Source of the DNA: Cyanobacteriota bacterium
GTDB taxonomy: Bacteria; Acidobacteriota; Vicinamibacteria; Vicinamibacterales; UBA2999
Length of the DNA: 64,000 nucleotides
Assembly: GCA_019752015.1 (NCBI GenBank)
Contig: JAIEMQ010000005.1
Span: 62,001 to 126,000, forward strand
Direction: 5' to 3'
The position numbers and the translations under genes were made by a program. Position 1 is the stretch's first letter. Each line of letters starts with the position of its first letter. The notes beneath the pieces are model-generated. The model worked only from the letters and a program-made list of their open reading frames with translations. It was not told the origin of the DNA and did no database searches. Of the stretch, positions 18,394-26,193 are shown piece by piece.

Positions 18394-19662
18394 GTGAACG
18401 AAACGTATTTCCAGAAGGGTTTCGGCCTGAAATCCGAGGTCGGGCCGGTTCTGGCGCGTACCTACCAGAGCGCCGTCGTCGAACGTCTCAAGGCCCTCGG
18501 TTACGAGGCCGGCGCGGGTGGACTCCACTTCAAGCTGGCCAGGGAATTCGGGTTTTGTTACGGCGTCGATCGCGCCGTCGACTACGCGTATCAGACGCGC
18601 CGCCGGTTTCCCGATCGCCGCGTGTTCCTCTCCGGCGAAATCATTCACAACCCGGACGTCAACCGGCGCATCCAGGACATGGGGATTCGCATCCTCGATC
18701 ACGACGGCGATCCCGTGCAGCGGTTCGCCGAAGTCGCCGCCGGCGACGTCGTGATTCTGCCGGCGTTCGGCGTCAGCGTCCCCGAGCTGACGCACCTCAA
18801 ATCGAAGCAGTGCGTGCTCGTTGACACGACGTGCGGCAGCGTGCTCAACGTCTGGAAGAAAGTGCACTACTACGCGCGTGACGGCTACACCGTGATCATT
18901 CACGGCAAGCATCATCACGAGGAGACGCGCGCAACGGCCTCGCAGGCGCTGACGCACGACGGCGGCCAATACCTGTGCGTGCGCGACGTTGCCGAGACCG
19001 AGATGGTGTGCGATTACATCCGCGGCAAGGTGAGCGCCGAGGATCTGATGGCGCGCTTCCGCGACGCGGCGAGCGAGAATTTCGATCCGGCAGTGCACCT
19101 GCAGCGCATCGGCCTCGCCAACCAGACGACGATGTTGATGAGCGAGACGCTGAAGGTGCAGGAAACGCTGCGCCGCGCCATGGTCGATCGGTACGGCGAG
19201 GATGGACTCGAATCGCGCTTCCGCGCCTTCGACACGATCTGCTCGGCGACGCAGGAACGGCAGGACGCGGTGCTCGAAATGCTCGAGCAGGGCGGCCTCG
19301 ACCTGATGATCGTGATCGGCGGCTACAACAGCAGCAACACGCAGGCGCTGGCGCGGATGTGCGCGCCGCGCGTCACGACGTATTACGTCGACAGCCCGCA
19401 GTGCGTGACCGATGCCGGCATCCGGCACAAGATGGTCGGCGCCGCTGAAGAAGCGCTGACGGTCGCGTGGCTGCCGGCCGGCGACGCCCGCATTGGCATC
19501 ACCGCCGGCGCCTCCACGCCCGACAGCGTCGTCGGCGACACCATCGAACGCATCCTGGCCCTGCGCGGCCGGACGGCCGCGGATTTGACGCAGGCGGCCG
19601 AAATGGAGCAAGGTTCGCCCACCTCCGACAAGGCTACGGTGGGCAGGCAGAGCTACGCATGA
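18394..19662 (+). CDS. ispH: 4-hydroxy-3-methylbut-2-enyl diphosphate reductase
   Basis: 422 residues from the GTG at 18394. Last enzyme of the MEP isoprenoid pathway, a [4Fe-4S] reductase giving IPP and DMAPP. Cluster ligands are recognisable as Cys55 (FGFCYGVDRAV), Cys147 (VDTTCGSV) and Cys283 (TICSATQERQ). Substrate-binding His and Thr are in HGKHHHEETRATA and NQTTMLMSET. At about 420 residues, with the extra N-terminal segment, it belongs to the longer cyanobacterial/plant-like IspH class rather than the ~315-residue E. coli type. The last ~15 residues (EQGSPTSDKATVGRQSYA) are encoded largely by an inserted GCCCACC/GGTGGGC palindrome. Its stop overlaps the next gene. Confidence 0.95.
   Translation: MNETYFQKGFGLKSEVGPVLARTYQSAVVERLKALGYEAGAGGLHFKLAREFGFCYGVDRAVDYAYQTRRRFPDRRVFLSGEIIHNPDVNRRIQDMGIRILDHDGDPVQRFAEVAAGDVVILPAFGVSVPELTHLKSKQCVLVDTTCGSVLNVWKKVHYYARDGYTVIIHGKHHHEETRATASQALTHDGGQYLCVRDVAETEMVCDYIRGKVSAEDLMARFRDAASENFDPAVHLQRIGLANQTTMLMSETLKVQETLRRAMVDRYGEDGLESRFRAFDTICSATQERQDAVLEMLEQGGLDLMIVIGGYNSSNTQALARMCAPRVTTYYVDSPQCVTDAGIRHKMVGAAEEALTVAWLPAGDARIGITAGASTPDSVVGDTIERILALRGRTAADLTQAAEMEQGSPTSDKATVGRQSYA
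19617..19644. repeat. Intragenic palindrome GCCCACC...GGTGGGC in ispH
   Basis: A 7-bp perfect stem around a 14-nt loop lies in the last codons of ispH, after the conserved enzyme core. A related element (GCCCGCC...GGTGGGC) is at 31018-31048 inside another gene. Confidence 0.6.
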
Positions 19663-20729
19663 TGAGGACCCGTCCGACGGAGCTGACGCTGACCCTGGCG
19701 CCACAACGCCGTTTCGAGGCCATCGACGTGAACCGCCGCATTGCCGACGAGTTCGGCGATCTGCTGCGCCGTCATCGCCGCGCGCTCTACACGTCGTTTC
19801 ACACCACCGCCGGCTATCTCGATCAAAGCCTGTCGCTGCGCCTGAACCACCAGCAGGACCTGGTCTCGCAGTTTTTCCGCGCGTTCCACGCGCTGTTCCC
19901 GCAGGGCGGTGAGTACCGCCACGATCAGATGCACCTGCGCAGCGAGCTCACCGACGAGCAGAAGATCGTCGAGCCGCGCAACGGCGATTCGCACCTGACC
20001 TTCATCGGCGCCGGCATGCGCAACTGCGTGACTTACCGCACGCGGCCCGATTCGCCGGTGTATTTCATCGAGCTCGACGGCAAGACCGACGCCTTGAGCA
20101 GGCAGCGCCGCACCACCGTGGTCGCCTACGACCATGACGAAGTGGTGGCGCGGACGTCAATTACCATCCCGGTCTCGAAGCACCCGATCGATTCGATCAA
20201 CCTCGCCGATCCGAAGCTCGGTCTGCTCGAGCGCGTCAACGAGATCGTGGCTCGCGCCGGCGTCGAGCGCGCGCGCGTCGATCTGGTCGTCGATCCCAGC
20301 GAGCGCAACGTCGGCCTGACCGTGAACGAGTACGAGACGCTGCTGATGCAGCACGATCTCGTCGAAGTGCTGCGCAACCCGATGCGCTTCGCGCGGATCA
20401 AGGCCGGCAACATGATCAACGACCCGCGCGCCATTCCCGGCAAGACGCTGAACTACGCGAAGTACGACGTCGTGCACGTCCTCAATTCGCTGATGGAAGC
20501 GCTGCGGCTGGATCAGGGTTCGTTCGAGCGGCTGGTGGCGAAGGTGATGTCGCTGCCGGCGCGCCGCTTCCTGCGCTCGCGCCGCGTCAGCTTCCTGGCC
20601 GGATCGGATCGCGACTCACACGTGCCGGTGCTGCTGCGCGGCACCTATCAAAGCCCGATCCTTGTACAGTGGCAGCCTGCCGAAAAGCAGGAGCGTCACA
20701 TCGACATCGTCGTCGTGCAGTTCTCCTAA
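19659..20729 (+). CDS. YjbQ-like (UPF0047) domain protein coupled to ispH, function unknown
   Basis: About 356 residues from the tandem ATGs at 19659/19662, overlapping the ispH stop (ATGATG). Residues about 40-155 match the YjbQ/UPF0047 fold: SFHTTAGYLDQSLSLRLN (HTTAG core), EYRHDQ, and NGDSHLTFIGAGMRNCVTY with VYFIELDGKT. This corresponds to the family pattern HTTAG...GNSDAHLK...GSSVTIPV...IYFVELDG. YjbQ members have weak thiamine-phosphate synthase-like activity in vitro. The remaining ~200 residues (ITIPVSKHPIDSINLADPKL onward) are unlike short YjbQ proteins and I do not recognise them. Tight coupling suggests a role linked to isoprenoid or iron-sulfur metabolism, but this is inference. 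Confidence 0.75.
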   Translation: MMRTRPTELTLTLAPQRRFEAIDVNRRIADEFGDLLRRHRRALYTSFHTTAGYLDQSLSLRLNHQQDLVSQFFRAFHALFPQGGEYRHDQMHLRSELTDEQKIVEPRNGDSHLTFIGAGMRNCVTYRTRPDSPVYFIELDGKTDALSRQRRTTVVAYDHDEVVARTSITIPVSKHPIDSINLADPKLGLLERVNEIVARAGVERARVDLVVDPSERNVGLTVNEYETLLMQHDLVEVLRNPMRFARIKAGNMINDPRAIPGKTLNYAKYDVVHVLNSLMEALRLDQGSFERLVAKVMSLPARRFLRSRRVSFLAGSDRDSHVPVLLRGTYQSPILVQWQPAEKQERHIDIVVVQFS

Positions 20730-21388
20730 CGGAGCCCCGCAATCACCGCGAAGCTGTCTCGCCGGAACGTCACTTCGACGCTGAAGCCCGCTTCCTTCAA
20801 CAACTCGACTTCGCGATCGAGCGTGAAGTAGACGTCTTCTCTCGCCCACGTGCGGAGGAATGTTTCCGCCTTCCTGGCCGAGTGATGTTTCTTCAAGTGC
20901 GCCAGCCAGGCATCGCGGTGACGCTTCTGCATCGGCTTGTTGGCGGCGAGATAACAGTCCGCGGACACGAACATGCCGCCCGGGCGAAGCGCGGCGAAGC
21001 AGCGCTTGTAGACGGCGGCCTTGCGGCGCCCGGTCGGGATGTGATGCAGCGAGAACGACGCCGAGACGACGTCGCATCGCGGAATCAGGATGTCCTCGAA
21101 GTTCTCCTCGATCGTCTGGATCTTGCCGCGCAGCCGCTTTGATGCGGCGGCCAGCATTGTCGCGTCGGCGTCGATGCCGATCAGGCGCGCCTTCGGCCGC
21201 ACCTTGAGGATGCGCTGCGCGAGCGTCCCGGACCCCGTTCCGAGATCGACGACCGCCGGCGTCAGCCGTGCCACGGCGTCCACGGCCGCGGCGGCGCCGT
21301 CGAGCAGCTCGGAGTAATGCGGAATCAGCGTTGCGATCGCCCGATCGTATTCGCCCTGCTTGATGCCCAGATGTGCCGCGGCGCCCAT
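20726..21388 (-). CDS. Class I SAM-dependent methyltransferase
   Basis: 220 residues, no signal peptide. Motif I VVDLGTGSGTLAQR near residue 47, motif II LIGIDADATML, and post-I/IV SASFSLHHIP and LRPGGMFVSAD. The N-terminal HLGIKQGEYDRAI motif is seen in small-molecule methyltransferases of the UbiE/TrmR-like set; the substrate is unknown. It follows the PLP enzyme by 3 nt, so it is the third gene of the metX-hom operon. Its 3' end overlaps the convergent YjbQ-like gene by 4 nt. Confidence 0.88.
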   Translation of the reverse strand: MGAAAHLGIKQGEYDRAIATLIPHYSELLDGAAAAVDAVARLTPAVVDLGTGSGTLAQRILKVRPKARLIGIDADATMLAAASKRLRGKIQTIEENFEDILIPRCDVVSASFSLHHIPTGRRKAAVYKRCFAALRPGGMFVSADCYLAANKPMQKRHRDAWLAHLKKHHSARKAETFLRTWAREDVYFTLDREVELLKEAGFSVEVTFRRDSFAVIAGLR

Positions 21389-21391
21389 GTG

Positions 21392-22816
21392 TCAGATCCC
21401 CAGAGAAGCAGCGCGCGAGCGCTGCCAGTGTTCGATGTCGGCCGCCGTCACAGTATCACCGTGGTGGAGCGTCCAGTTGAGCGCGGCGATCAGGTCGCCG
21501 GCGTCCTCGAGGCCGACGGCAAGGCGAACGAGCCGATCGAACCCATTGCGCTTCAACTGCTCGAGCGCGGTGAAGTATTCGGAAACGGTGCGGTGATGAT
21601 TGACCTTCGTCGTCAGCCCGTCGAACGACAGCGCGTAACGGACCACGACGGTTGTTGCCAGCACGTCGGCATAATGACGCGTCTGATCTTCGTCGGCGCC
21701 GGCGACGCGGAACGACAGCATCGAGCCATGGCGCGCGTAGTGCTTGTCGATCGCCGCGCGATCGGGATGGCCAGGCAGCGACGGGTGGAATACTTCGCTG
21801 ACTCGTGGGTGCGCGCTCAAGAACGCGGCGACCTTCGCCGCCGTCGCCGATCGACGCGCGTGCGAATCGCTCGCGCCGTCGAACGCAGCCGCCACCGCGA
21901 CGGCGCGCCGCCAGTCGAGGATGCCGCCGCGCATGGCGATCAGATCCATTACCGAATTCGCGAACTGCGTGTCGTTGGTCGCGATGTAACCCCACATGTC
22001 GCGATCGTTCCCGCCGAGCGACTTGGTGCCGCTGGCAACAACAATGTCGACGCCGTTGGTGAGCGGCGGACGCTTGAACGCCCAGGGCGAGGCGATCGTG
22101 GTGTCGAGCACGAGACGAACCGCCGGCGCGACCAGGCGCGCCTCATCGATCGCGCTGCGCAACGCATCGAAATCCTGCGCGCGCACCAGCGGGTTGGTGA
22201 ACGTTTCCGCGAAGACGAAGCGCGTCTCAGGCCTGATCGCGGCGCGCAGCGCAACGCTGTCGCCGTCATCGACGATCGTCACCGTTCCGCCGACGCGGGC
22301 GGCCATCCACTCGAGATAGCTGCGCGTCTTGTTGTAGACCTGCCGCATCAGCACGGCGTGCGCGCCAGGCCTGCCCTGAGCGTAGTCGAAGGGCTCCATC
22401 AACACATCGAATGCGAGCGCCGTCGCCTGCATGCCTGAATCGCAGACCAGCGCCGCCGATGCGTGCTCGAGCGTCTTCAGCCTCGCGATCAGCTCACTGG
22501 TGGCGTTGGTGCCGTATCGCGCATACAGCGCCGGGAGCTCCGACCAGCAGCCTTCACTGGCAAACAGGAACGCGGCCTTGCCCTCCTGCCACTCGATGAC
22601 CTGTTTCGATCCGAGCAGATCGAGCTGCACCGTTGGCTCATCGGGGTGCAGATAGGGGACACCAGCGCGGCGCGCATGCGCGTCGAGGGCCTCGTGCAGA
22701 TCTCTCGTCTGCGCGCTCATCGCGTCGAGAGGCGGACGCTCGGCTGGACACGACTTCGGATCGAGCCAATCGGCAATCGCCACGGTTCCCGGCTCCCGGC
22801 TCCCGGTTCCCGGCAT
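21392..22816 (-). CDS. PLP-dependent trans-sulfuration enzyme (cystathionine gamma-synthase/O-acetylhomoserine sulfhydrylase-like)
   Basis: 474 residues from ATG 22816, which overlaps the stop of the metX-hom fusion by one base. Later starts are possible because the first residues are encoded by a CCGGGAGCCGGG repeat. The Cys/Met-metabolism fold is clear: YARYGTNATSELIARLK...LE, CDSGMQATAL, FAETFTNPLV, and the PLP Lys265 in VASGTKSLGGN. It lacks the exact signature aromatic after the Lys, so the branch (gamma-synthase, sulfhydrylase or lyase) is uncertain. Context with homoserine acetylation favours conversion of O-acetylhomoserine to cystathionine or homocysteine. Residues 143-150 (FDYAQGRP) come from an inserted repeat. 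Confidence 0.85.
   Translation of the reverse strand: MPGTGSREPGTVAIADWLDPKSCPAERPPLDAMSAQTRDLHEALDAHARRAGVPYLHPDEPTVQLDLLGSKQVIEWQEGKAAFLFASEGCWSELPALYARYGTNATSELIARLKTLEHASAALVCDSGMQATALAFDVLMEPFDYAQGRPGAHAVLMRQVYNKTRSYLEWMAARVGGTVTIVDDGDSVALRAAIRPETRFVFAETFTNPLVRAQDFDALRSAIDEARLVAPAVRLVLDTTIASPWAFKRPPLTNGVDIVVASGTKSLGGNDRDMWGYIATNDTQFANSVMDLIAMRGGILDWRRAVAVAAAFDGASDSHARRSATAAKVAAFLSAHPRVSEVFHPSLPGHPDRAAIDKHYARHGSMLSFRVAGADEDQTRHYADVLATTVVVRYALSFDGLTTKVNHHRTVSEYFTALEQLKRNGFDRLVRLAVGLEDAGDLIAALNWTLHHGDTVTAADIEHWQRSRAASLGI
22369..22395. repeat. Intragenic CCCTGAGCGTAGTCGAAGGG element
   Basis: A short imperfect palindrome sits inside the PLP enzyme gene and adds the residues FDYAQGRP in frame. 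The same kind of element (CTTCGAC...GCTCAGGG) is widespread as an intergenic repeat in many bacterial genomes, from general knowledge. It lies between conserved blocks, so the enzyme can remain functional. Confidence 0.55.
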
Positions 22817-25167
22817 CAGTCGAGCACTCCGAGACACAGGAGACGATCGACGCGCGCGAGCTTCTCGACAGCCGCCGCAACATCGGCAATCTGTGAGCCC
22901 GTGCTCGGCGAAATCATGAACGCGATGTCGACGCGATCCCGCTCGCCTCGAGTGGCGCGGTTTTGAACGACCAGACCGAACCGGCGCACCAGGCCCTCGA
23001 ACTTCCGCTCGAGGCCCGGATGCGGCTGGCCGGTGATGCGCAGGTAATGCCGGCGGAGCGACGGCGCCACCGCCGAACCTTCCTTCGCAACCGGTAACGG
23101 TTGCGGCACGGGCCAGCGCGCGGAATTGTCCTGCGCGAGATCGATTAAGTCTCCGAGCATGGCGGTGGCCGTCGGCAGCGAGCCCGCGCCCTTGCCGAAC
23201 AAACTCAAGTCGCCCGAGGAGACGCAGCGCAGGTACACGGCGTTGTATTCCTCTTCGACCGATGCGAGCAGGTGCCACGACGGCAGCAGCAGCGGCTCGA
23301 CCGCCATGTCGAGCGCGCCGTTGACACGCACCGCGCGCGCGATCTGGCGGATGCGGAAGCCCATCGACTCGGCGAGATCGCAATCGGCCGGATCGATCTC
23401 GCGAATGCCGCGGACCACGAAGTCGTCGGGACGCACCCACGCGCCGAACGCGCGGTAGGCGAGGATCGAGAGCTTCGCCGCGGCATCGAGACCGTCGATG
23501 TCGGCGCCTGGATCGGCTTCGGCAAAGCCGAGGCGCTGCGCTTCTTCGATCGCGGCCTCGAGCGTCAGATCGCCCTGTTCGAGACGCGTCATGATGAAGT
23601 TGCAGGTCGCGTTGACGATGCCCCACAAGCTGTCGATCTCGTCGGCGCGGTGGCTGAGATGGCGGATGATCGGGATCGCCGCCGCTGCAGCCGCCTCGCA
23701 GTAGAGCGGCGTCTCGGTTCGTTGCGCGAGCACGCCGAGCTCCGCCAGTTTCGAGGCGAGCAGCTCCTTGTTGGCGGTGACGACCGGTTTACCCGCCGCC
23801 AGCGCGGCGACCAGGATCGGCTCGACCGCCTTGCCGCCCGCGGCTTCGACGACGACGTCGACTTCGGGGTCGCTGACGAGCTCGAGCGCGCGATCGGTGA
23901 TCGGAATGCCGGTGACGCGCGGTCCGCGGTTCTTCTTCACGTCGCGCACCGCGATCCGTGACACGCGGAACTTCACGCCGTAGCGATCGGCGATCGCGCT
24001 GCTCTGGCGATCGATCATTTCCAGCAGGCCGCGCCCGACCGTGCCGCAGCCGACCAGGCCGATGCGAATCTCGCGCACCGGCTCCACGCCGACGCCCTCG
24101 AACTTCGGCCGCGACGCCGTCTTCAGCGGCTTGCCGAACGCCTCGGCGCCGCGCAGCAGATCGGCGAGCTTGTCCTGATCGGCAAGAAACGCATCGTGTC
24201 CGTAGAGCGATTCGAGCTTCCAGAGCGACGAGTCCGCGCCCGCGGCCTGCAGCGCGCGATGCAGCTCCACCTGCAGCGCCCACGGGAACAGCATGTCGCC
24301 GGGCACGCCGATGACGATCGTTTCCGCGTTGACGCGCGTGCACGCCTCCCGCACCGCCTGCGCGTCGCCCATCGATTCGCGATCGATCGCCTCGCTCAGC
24401 AGCAGGAAGGTCTTGACCGGGAAGCGCTCCGCGAATCGCCGGCCGTGGTGATCGAGATACTCCGCCACCGGCGGACGCTCGAGATGCGGCAGCAGCTTGC
24501 CGAACCGCGTGTCGAGCTCGTCGCGGCCGCGATACGTCAGCATGCCGAGCTGCCGGGCGCGCGTCATGCCGGTGGCGACGTCGCCGTTGCGGAGGCCGTC
24601 GCGCACGAGCTCGCGTTGAAGATGCCGCGTGGCGGTGCCCCATCCATCGGGACGAAGGCCGGCGGAGATCGTGATCAGCTTCGCGCAGCGCTCGGGGTGA
24701 CGTGCCGCGAACACCACGCCGACCATGCCGCCGAGGCTCGCGCCGATCCACGTCACCGGGATCGTGCAGCCGCAGCCGTCGAGCCACGCCGCCACGAGAT
24801 CGGCGAGGCCCGCGACGGAAATGATCTCGTGCGAATGCGGATCGTCGAAGCCCCGCCACGTCGATCCGTTGCCCGGCCACGACGGGCAGAGGACGGTGTA
24901 CTTCGCCGGATCGATCAAATCCGGCGCGCACAACGCCGGCCACCACGCCGCGCGTGGATCCTCGCCTTCCGATTGCCCGTCGCCGAAGGGAAATGGAGAG
25001 GCGGTGATGCCGCCGACGATCAGGACCGCCGGCGCGGTGCCGAGCTCGGGTCCATAGACCCAGCCGCCAAGCTGCACATCTTCGAGCTTGCGCCCCTCGA
25101 TGGTGAGCGAGAGGTGATCGATGACCAGCCGCCGGGCGCGAAGCTCGGTGGCTGCCAGGGTGGCCAT
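22816..25167 (-). CDS. Fusion of MetX-like homoserine O-acyltransferase with homoserine dehydrogenase
   Basis: 783 residues from ATG 25167. Residues about 1-345 are an alpha/beta-hydrolase acyltransferase of the MetX type: PAVLIVGGITAS, nucleophile Ser144 in GASLGGMVG, acid Asp291 in GVPGDMLFPW, and His324 in LYGHDAFL. After a short linker, residues about 366-783 are homoserine dehydrogenase: Rossmann IRIGLVGCGTVGRG, TANKELLA, the active-site EADPGADIDGLDAAAKLSIL, and a C-terminal ACT domain (HYLRITGQPHPGLERK). One polypeptide would thus reduce aspartate semialdehyde to homoserine and acylate it, the committed step to methionine. The ACT domain suggests threonine or methionine feedback. A TACAAT lies 6 nt before the ATG. 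There is no frame break between the two parts. Confidence 0.92.
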   Translation of the reverse strand: MATLAATELRARRLVIDHLSLTIEGRKLEDVQLGGWVYGPELGTAPAVLIVGGITASPFPFGDGQSEGEDPRAAWWPALCAPDLIDPAKYTVLCPSWPGNGSTWRGFDDPHSHEIISVAGLADLVAAWLDGCGCTIPVTWIGASLGGMVGVVFAARHPERCAKLITISAGLRPDGWGTATRHLQRELVRDGLRNGDVATGMTRARQLGMLTYRGRDELDTRFGKLLPHLERPPVAEYLDHHGRRFAERFPVKTFLLLSEAIDRESMGDAQAVREACTRVNAETIVIGVPGDMLFPWALQVELHRALQAAGADSSLWKLESLYGHDAFLADQDKLADLLRGAEAFGKPLKTASRPKFEGVGVEPVREIRIGLVGCGTVGRGLLEMIDRQSSAIADRYGVKFRVSRIAVRDVKKNRGPRVTGIPITDRALELVSDPEVDVVVEAAGGKAVEPILVAALAAGKPVVTANKELLASKLAELGVLAQRTETPLYCEAAAAAAIPIIRHLSHRADEIDSLWGIVNATCNFIMTRLEQGDLTLEAAIEEAQRLGFAEADPGADIDGLDAAAKLSILAYRAFGAWVRPDDFVVRGIREIDPADCDLAESMGFRIRQIARAVRVNGALDMAVEPLLLPSWHLLASVEEEYNAVYLRCVSSGDLSLFGKGAGSLPTATAMLGDLIDLAQDNSARWPVPQPLPVAKEGSAVAPSLRRHYLRITGQPHPGLERKFEGLVRRFGLVVQNRATRGERDRVDIAFMISPSTGSQIADVAAAVEKLARVDRLLCLGVLD

Positions 25168-25173
25168 CGCGGC

Positions 25174-25183
25174 ATTGTATGAT
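25174..25183. promoter_or_regulatory. Overlapping bidirectional -10 element (metX-hom / cyclase)
   Basis: The 24-bp gap between the two divergent starts contains ATTGTATGAT. Read on plus it gives TATGAT, 8 nt before ATG 25192. Read on minus it gives TACAAT, 6 nt before ATG 25167. The identical decamer stands between the divergent genes at 48254. Neither start has a Shine-Dalgarno, so both transcripts should be leaderless. Confidence 0.65.
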
Positions 25184-25191
25184 GCCTCGCC

Positions 25192-26193
25192 ATGCGTACA
25201 GCTATCACCGTCGCGATTTTCGCCGTGGGCGCAATTGCATCCGGCTTCACGCCCAACGATCACGCGTCCGCCTTCGCCGAGGCTGCGGCGAGACAGGCTC
25301 GTTCTCCGGTGAATGCCGAGGAATTCGATCAGATGTTCCAGCAGGTCAAGAACTGGGGACGCTGGGGCGCCGAGGACCAACTCGGATCGGTCAACCTGAT
25401 CACTGCCGCGAAGCGGAAGCAGGCGCTGTCGCTCGCGAAGACAGGGCAGACGGTCTCGCTCGCGCACAATCCGATCACCGACAAGTCCGACGATAACGCC
25501 AGTCCGTTCGAGCACACCATGCTGCCCGGCTTCAGCATGGACCGCTACGCCGTGTCGTATCACGGCTACTCGCACAGCCACCTCGACGCGCTGTGCCACA
25601 TCCTTTACAAGGATCAGACCTACAACGGTTACGCGCGCGCCGTCGTCAACACCGAGAAGGGCTGCACGAAGTTAAGCATCGACAATCTGAAGCAGGGATT
25701 GATCACGCGTGCCGTGCTGCTCGACATCCCACGCCTCAAGGGCGTGCCGTATCTCGAGCCCGGCACGGCGGTATATCAGGAAGATGTTGAAGCGTGGGAA
25801 AAGATGTCGGGCGCGAAGATTCAATCCGGTGACGTGATCCTGCTGCGCACCGGCCGGTGGGCGCGGCGAGAGAAGGTTGGCCCGTGGGCGGTCGGCAGGA
25901 GCGCGGCCGGGTTCCACGCCTCGATCATTCCGTTCATCAAGGCTCGCGGTGTCGCGATTGTCGGCAGCGACGCCGCATCCGAAGTGTCGCCGTCGATGGT
26001 TGAAGGCATCGGCCTTCCCGTTCACACGCTGCTGATCACCGCGCTCGGCGTGAACATCCTCGACAATCAAGATCTCGAGGCGTTGTCTGAAGTTGCCGCG
26101 AAGCTGAAGCGATGGGAGTTCATGATCACGATCAATCCGATTCCGGTCACCGGCGGCACCGGCTCGCCGCTGAACACGATCGCGGCCTTCTGA
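25192..26193 (+). CDS. Exported cyclase-family (kynurenine formamidase-like) hydrolase
   Basis: 333 residues with a signal peptide (AITVAIFAVGAIASG). PF04199-type core: WGRWGAEDQLGSVNLIT near residue 55, the metal-binding motif YHGYSHSHLDALCH near 125 (family HxGTHxDxxxH), and GDVILLRTGRW. The usual GTH is GYSHSH here, which keeps the His/Asp ligands. Members hydrolyse amides or lactones, including N-formylkynurenine and isatin, using manganese or zinc. It is divergent from the metX-hom fusion with only 24 nt between starts. The substrate is unknown. Confidence 0.88.
   Translation: MRTAITVAIFAVGAIASGFTPNDHASAFAEAAARQARSPVNAEEFDQMFQQVKNWGRWGAEDQLGSVNLITAAKRKQALSLAKTGQTVSLAHNPITDKSDDNASPFEHTMLPGFSMDRYAVSYHGYSHSHLDALCHILYKDQTYNGYARAVVNTEKGCTKLSIDNLKQGLITRAVLLDIPRLKGVPYLEPGTAVYQEDVEAWEKMSGAKIQSGDVILLRTGRWARREKVGPWAVGRSAAGFHASIIPFIKARGVAIVGSDAASEVSPSMVEGIGLPVHTLLITALGVNILDNQDLEALSEVAAKLKRWEFMITINPIPVTGGTGSPLNTIAAF

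Noticed and set aside
22817-23626. N-terminal extension of the PLP enzyme frame
   Set aside because: Out-of-frame shadow of the homoserine dehydrogenase part. The TGATG overlap at 22816 and the PLP domain content support the later start.
25168-25599. N-terminal extension of the metX-hom fusion
   Set aside because: It would lie antisense over the cyclase gene. The MetX domain begins soon after ATG 25167 and the promoter-like TACAAT is directly before it.
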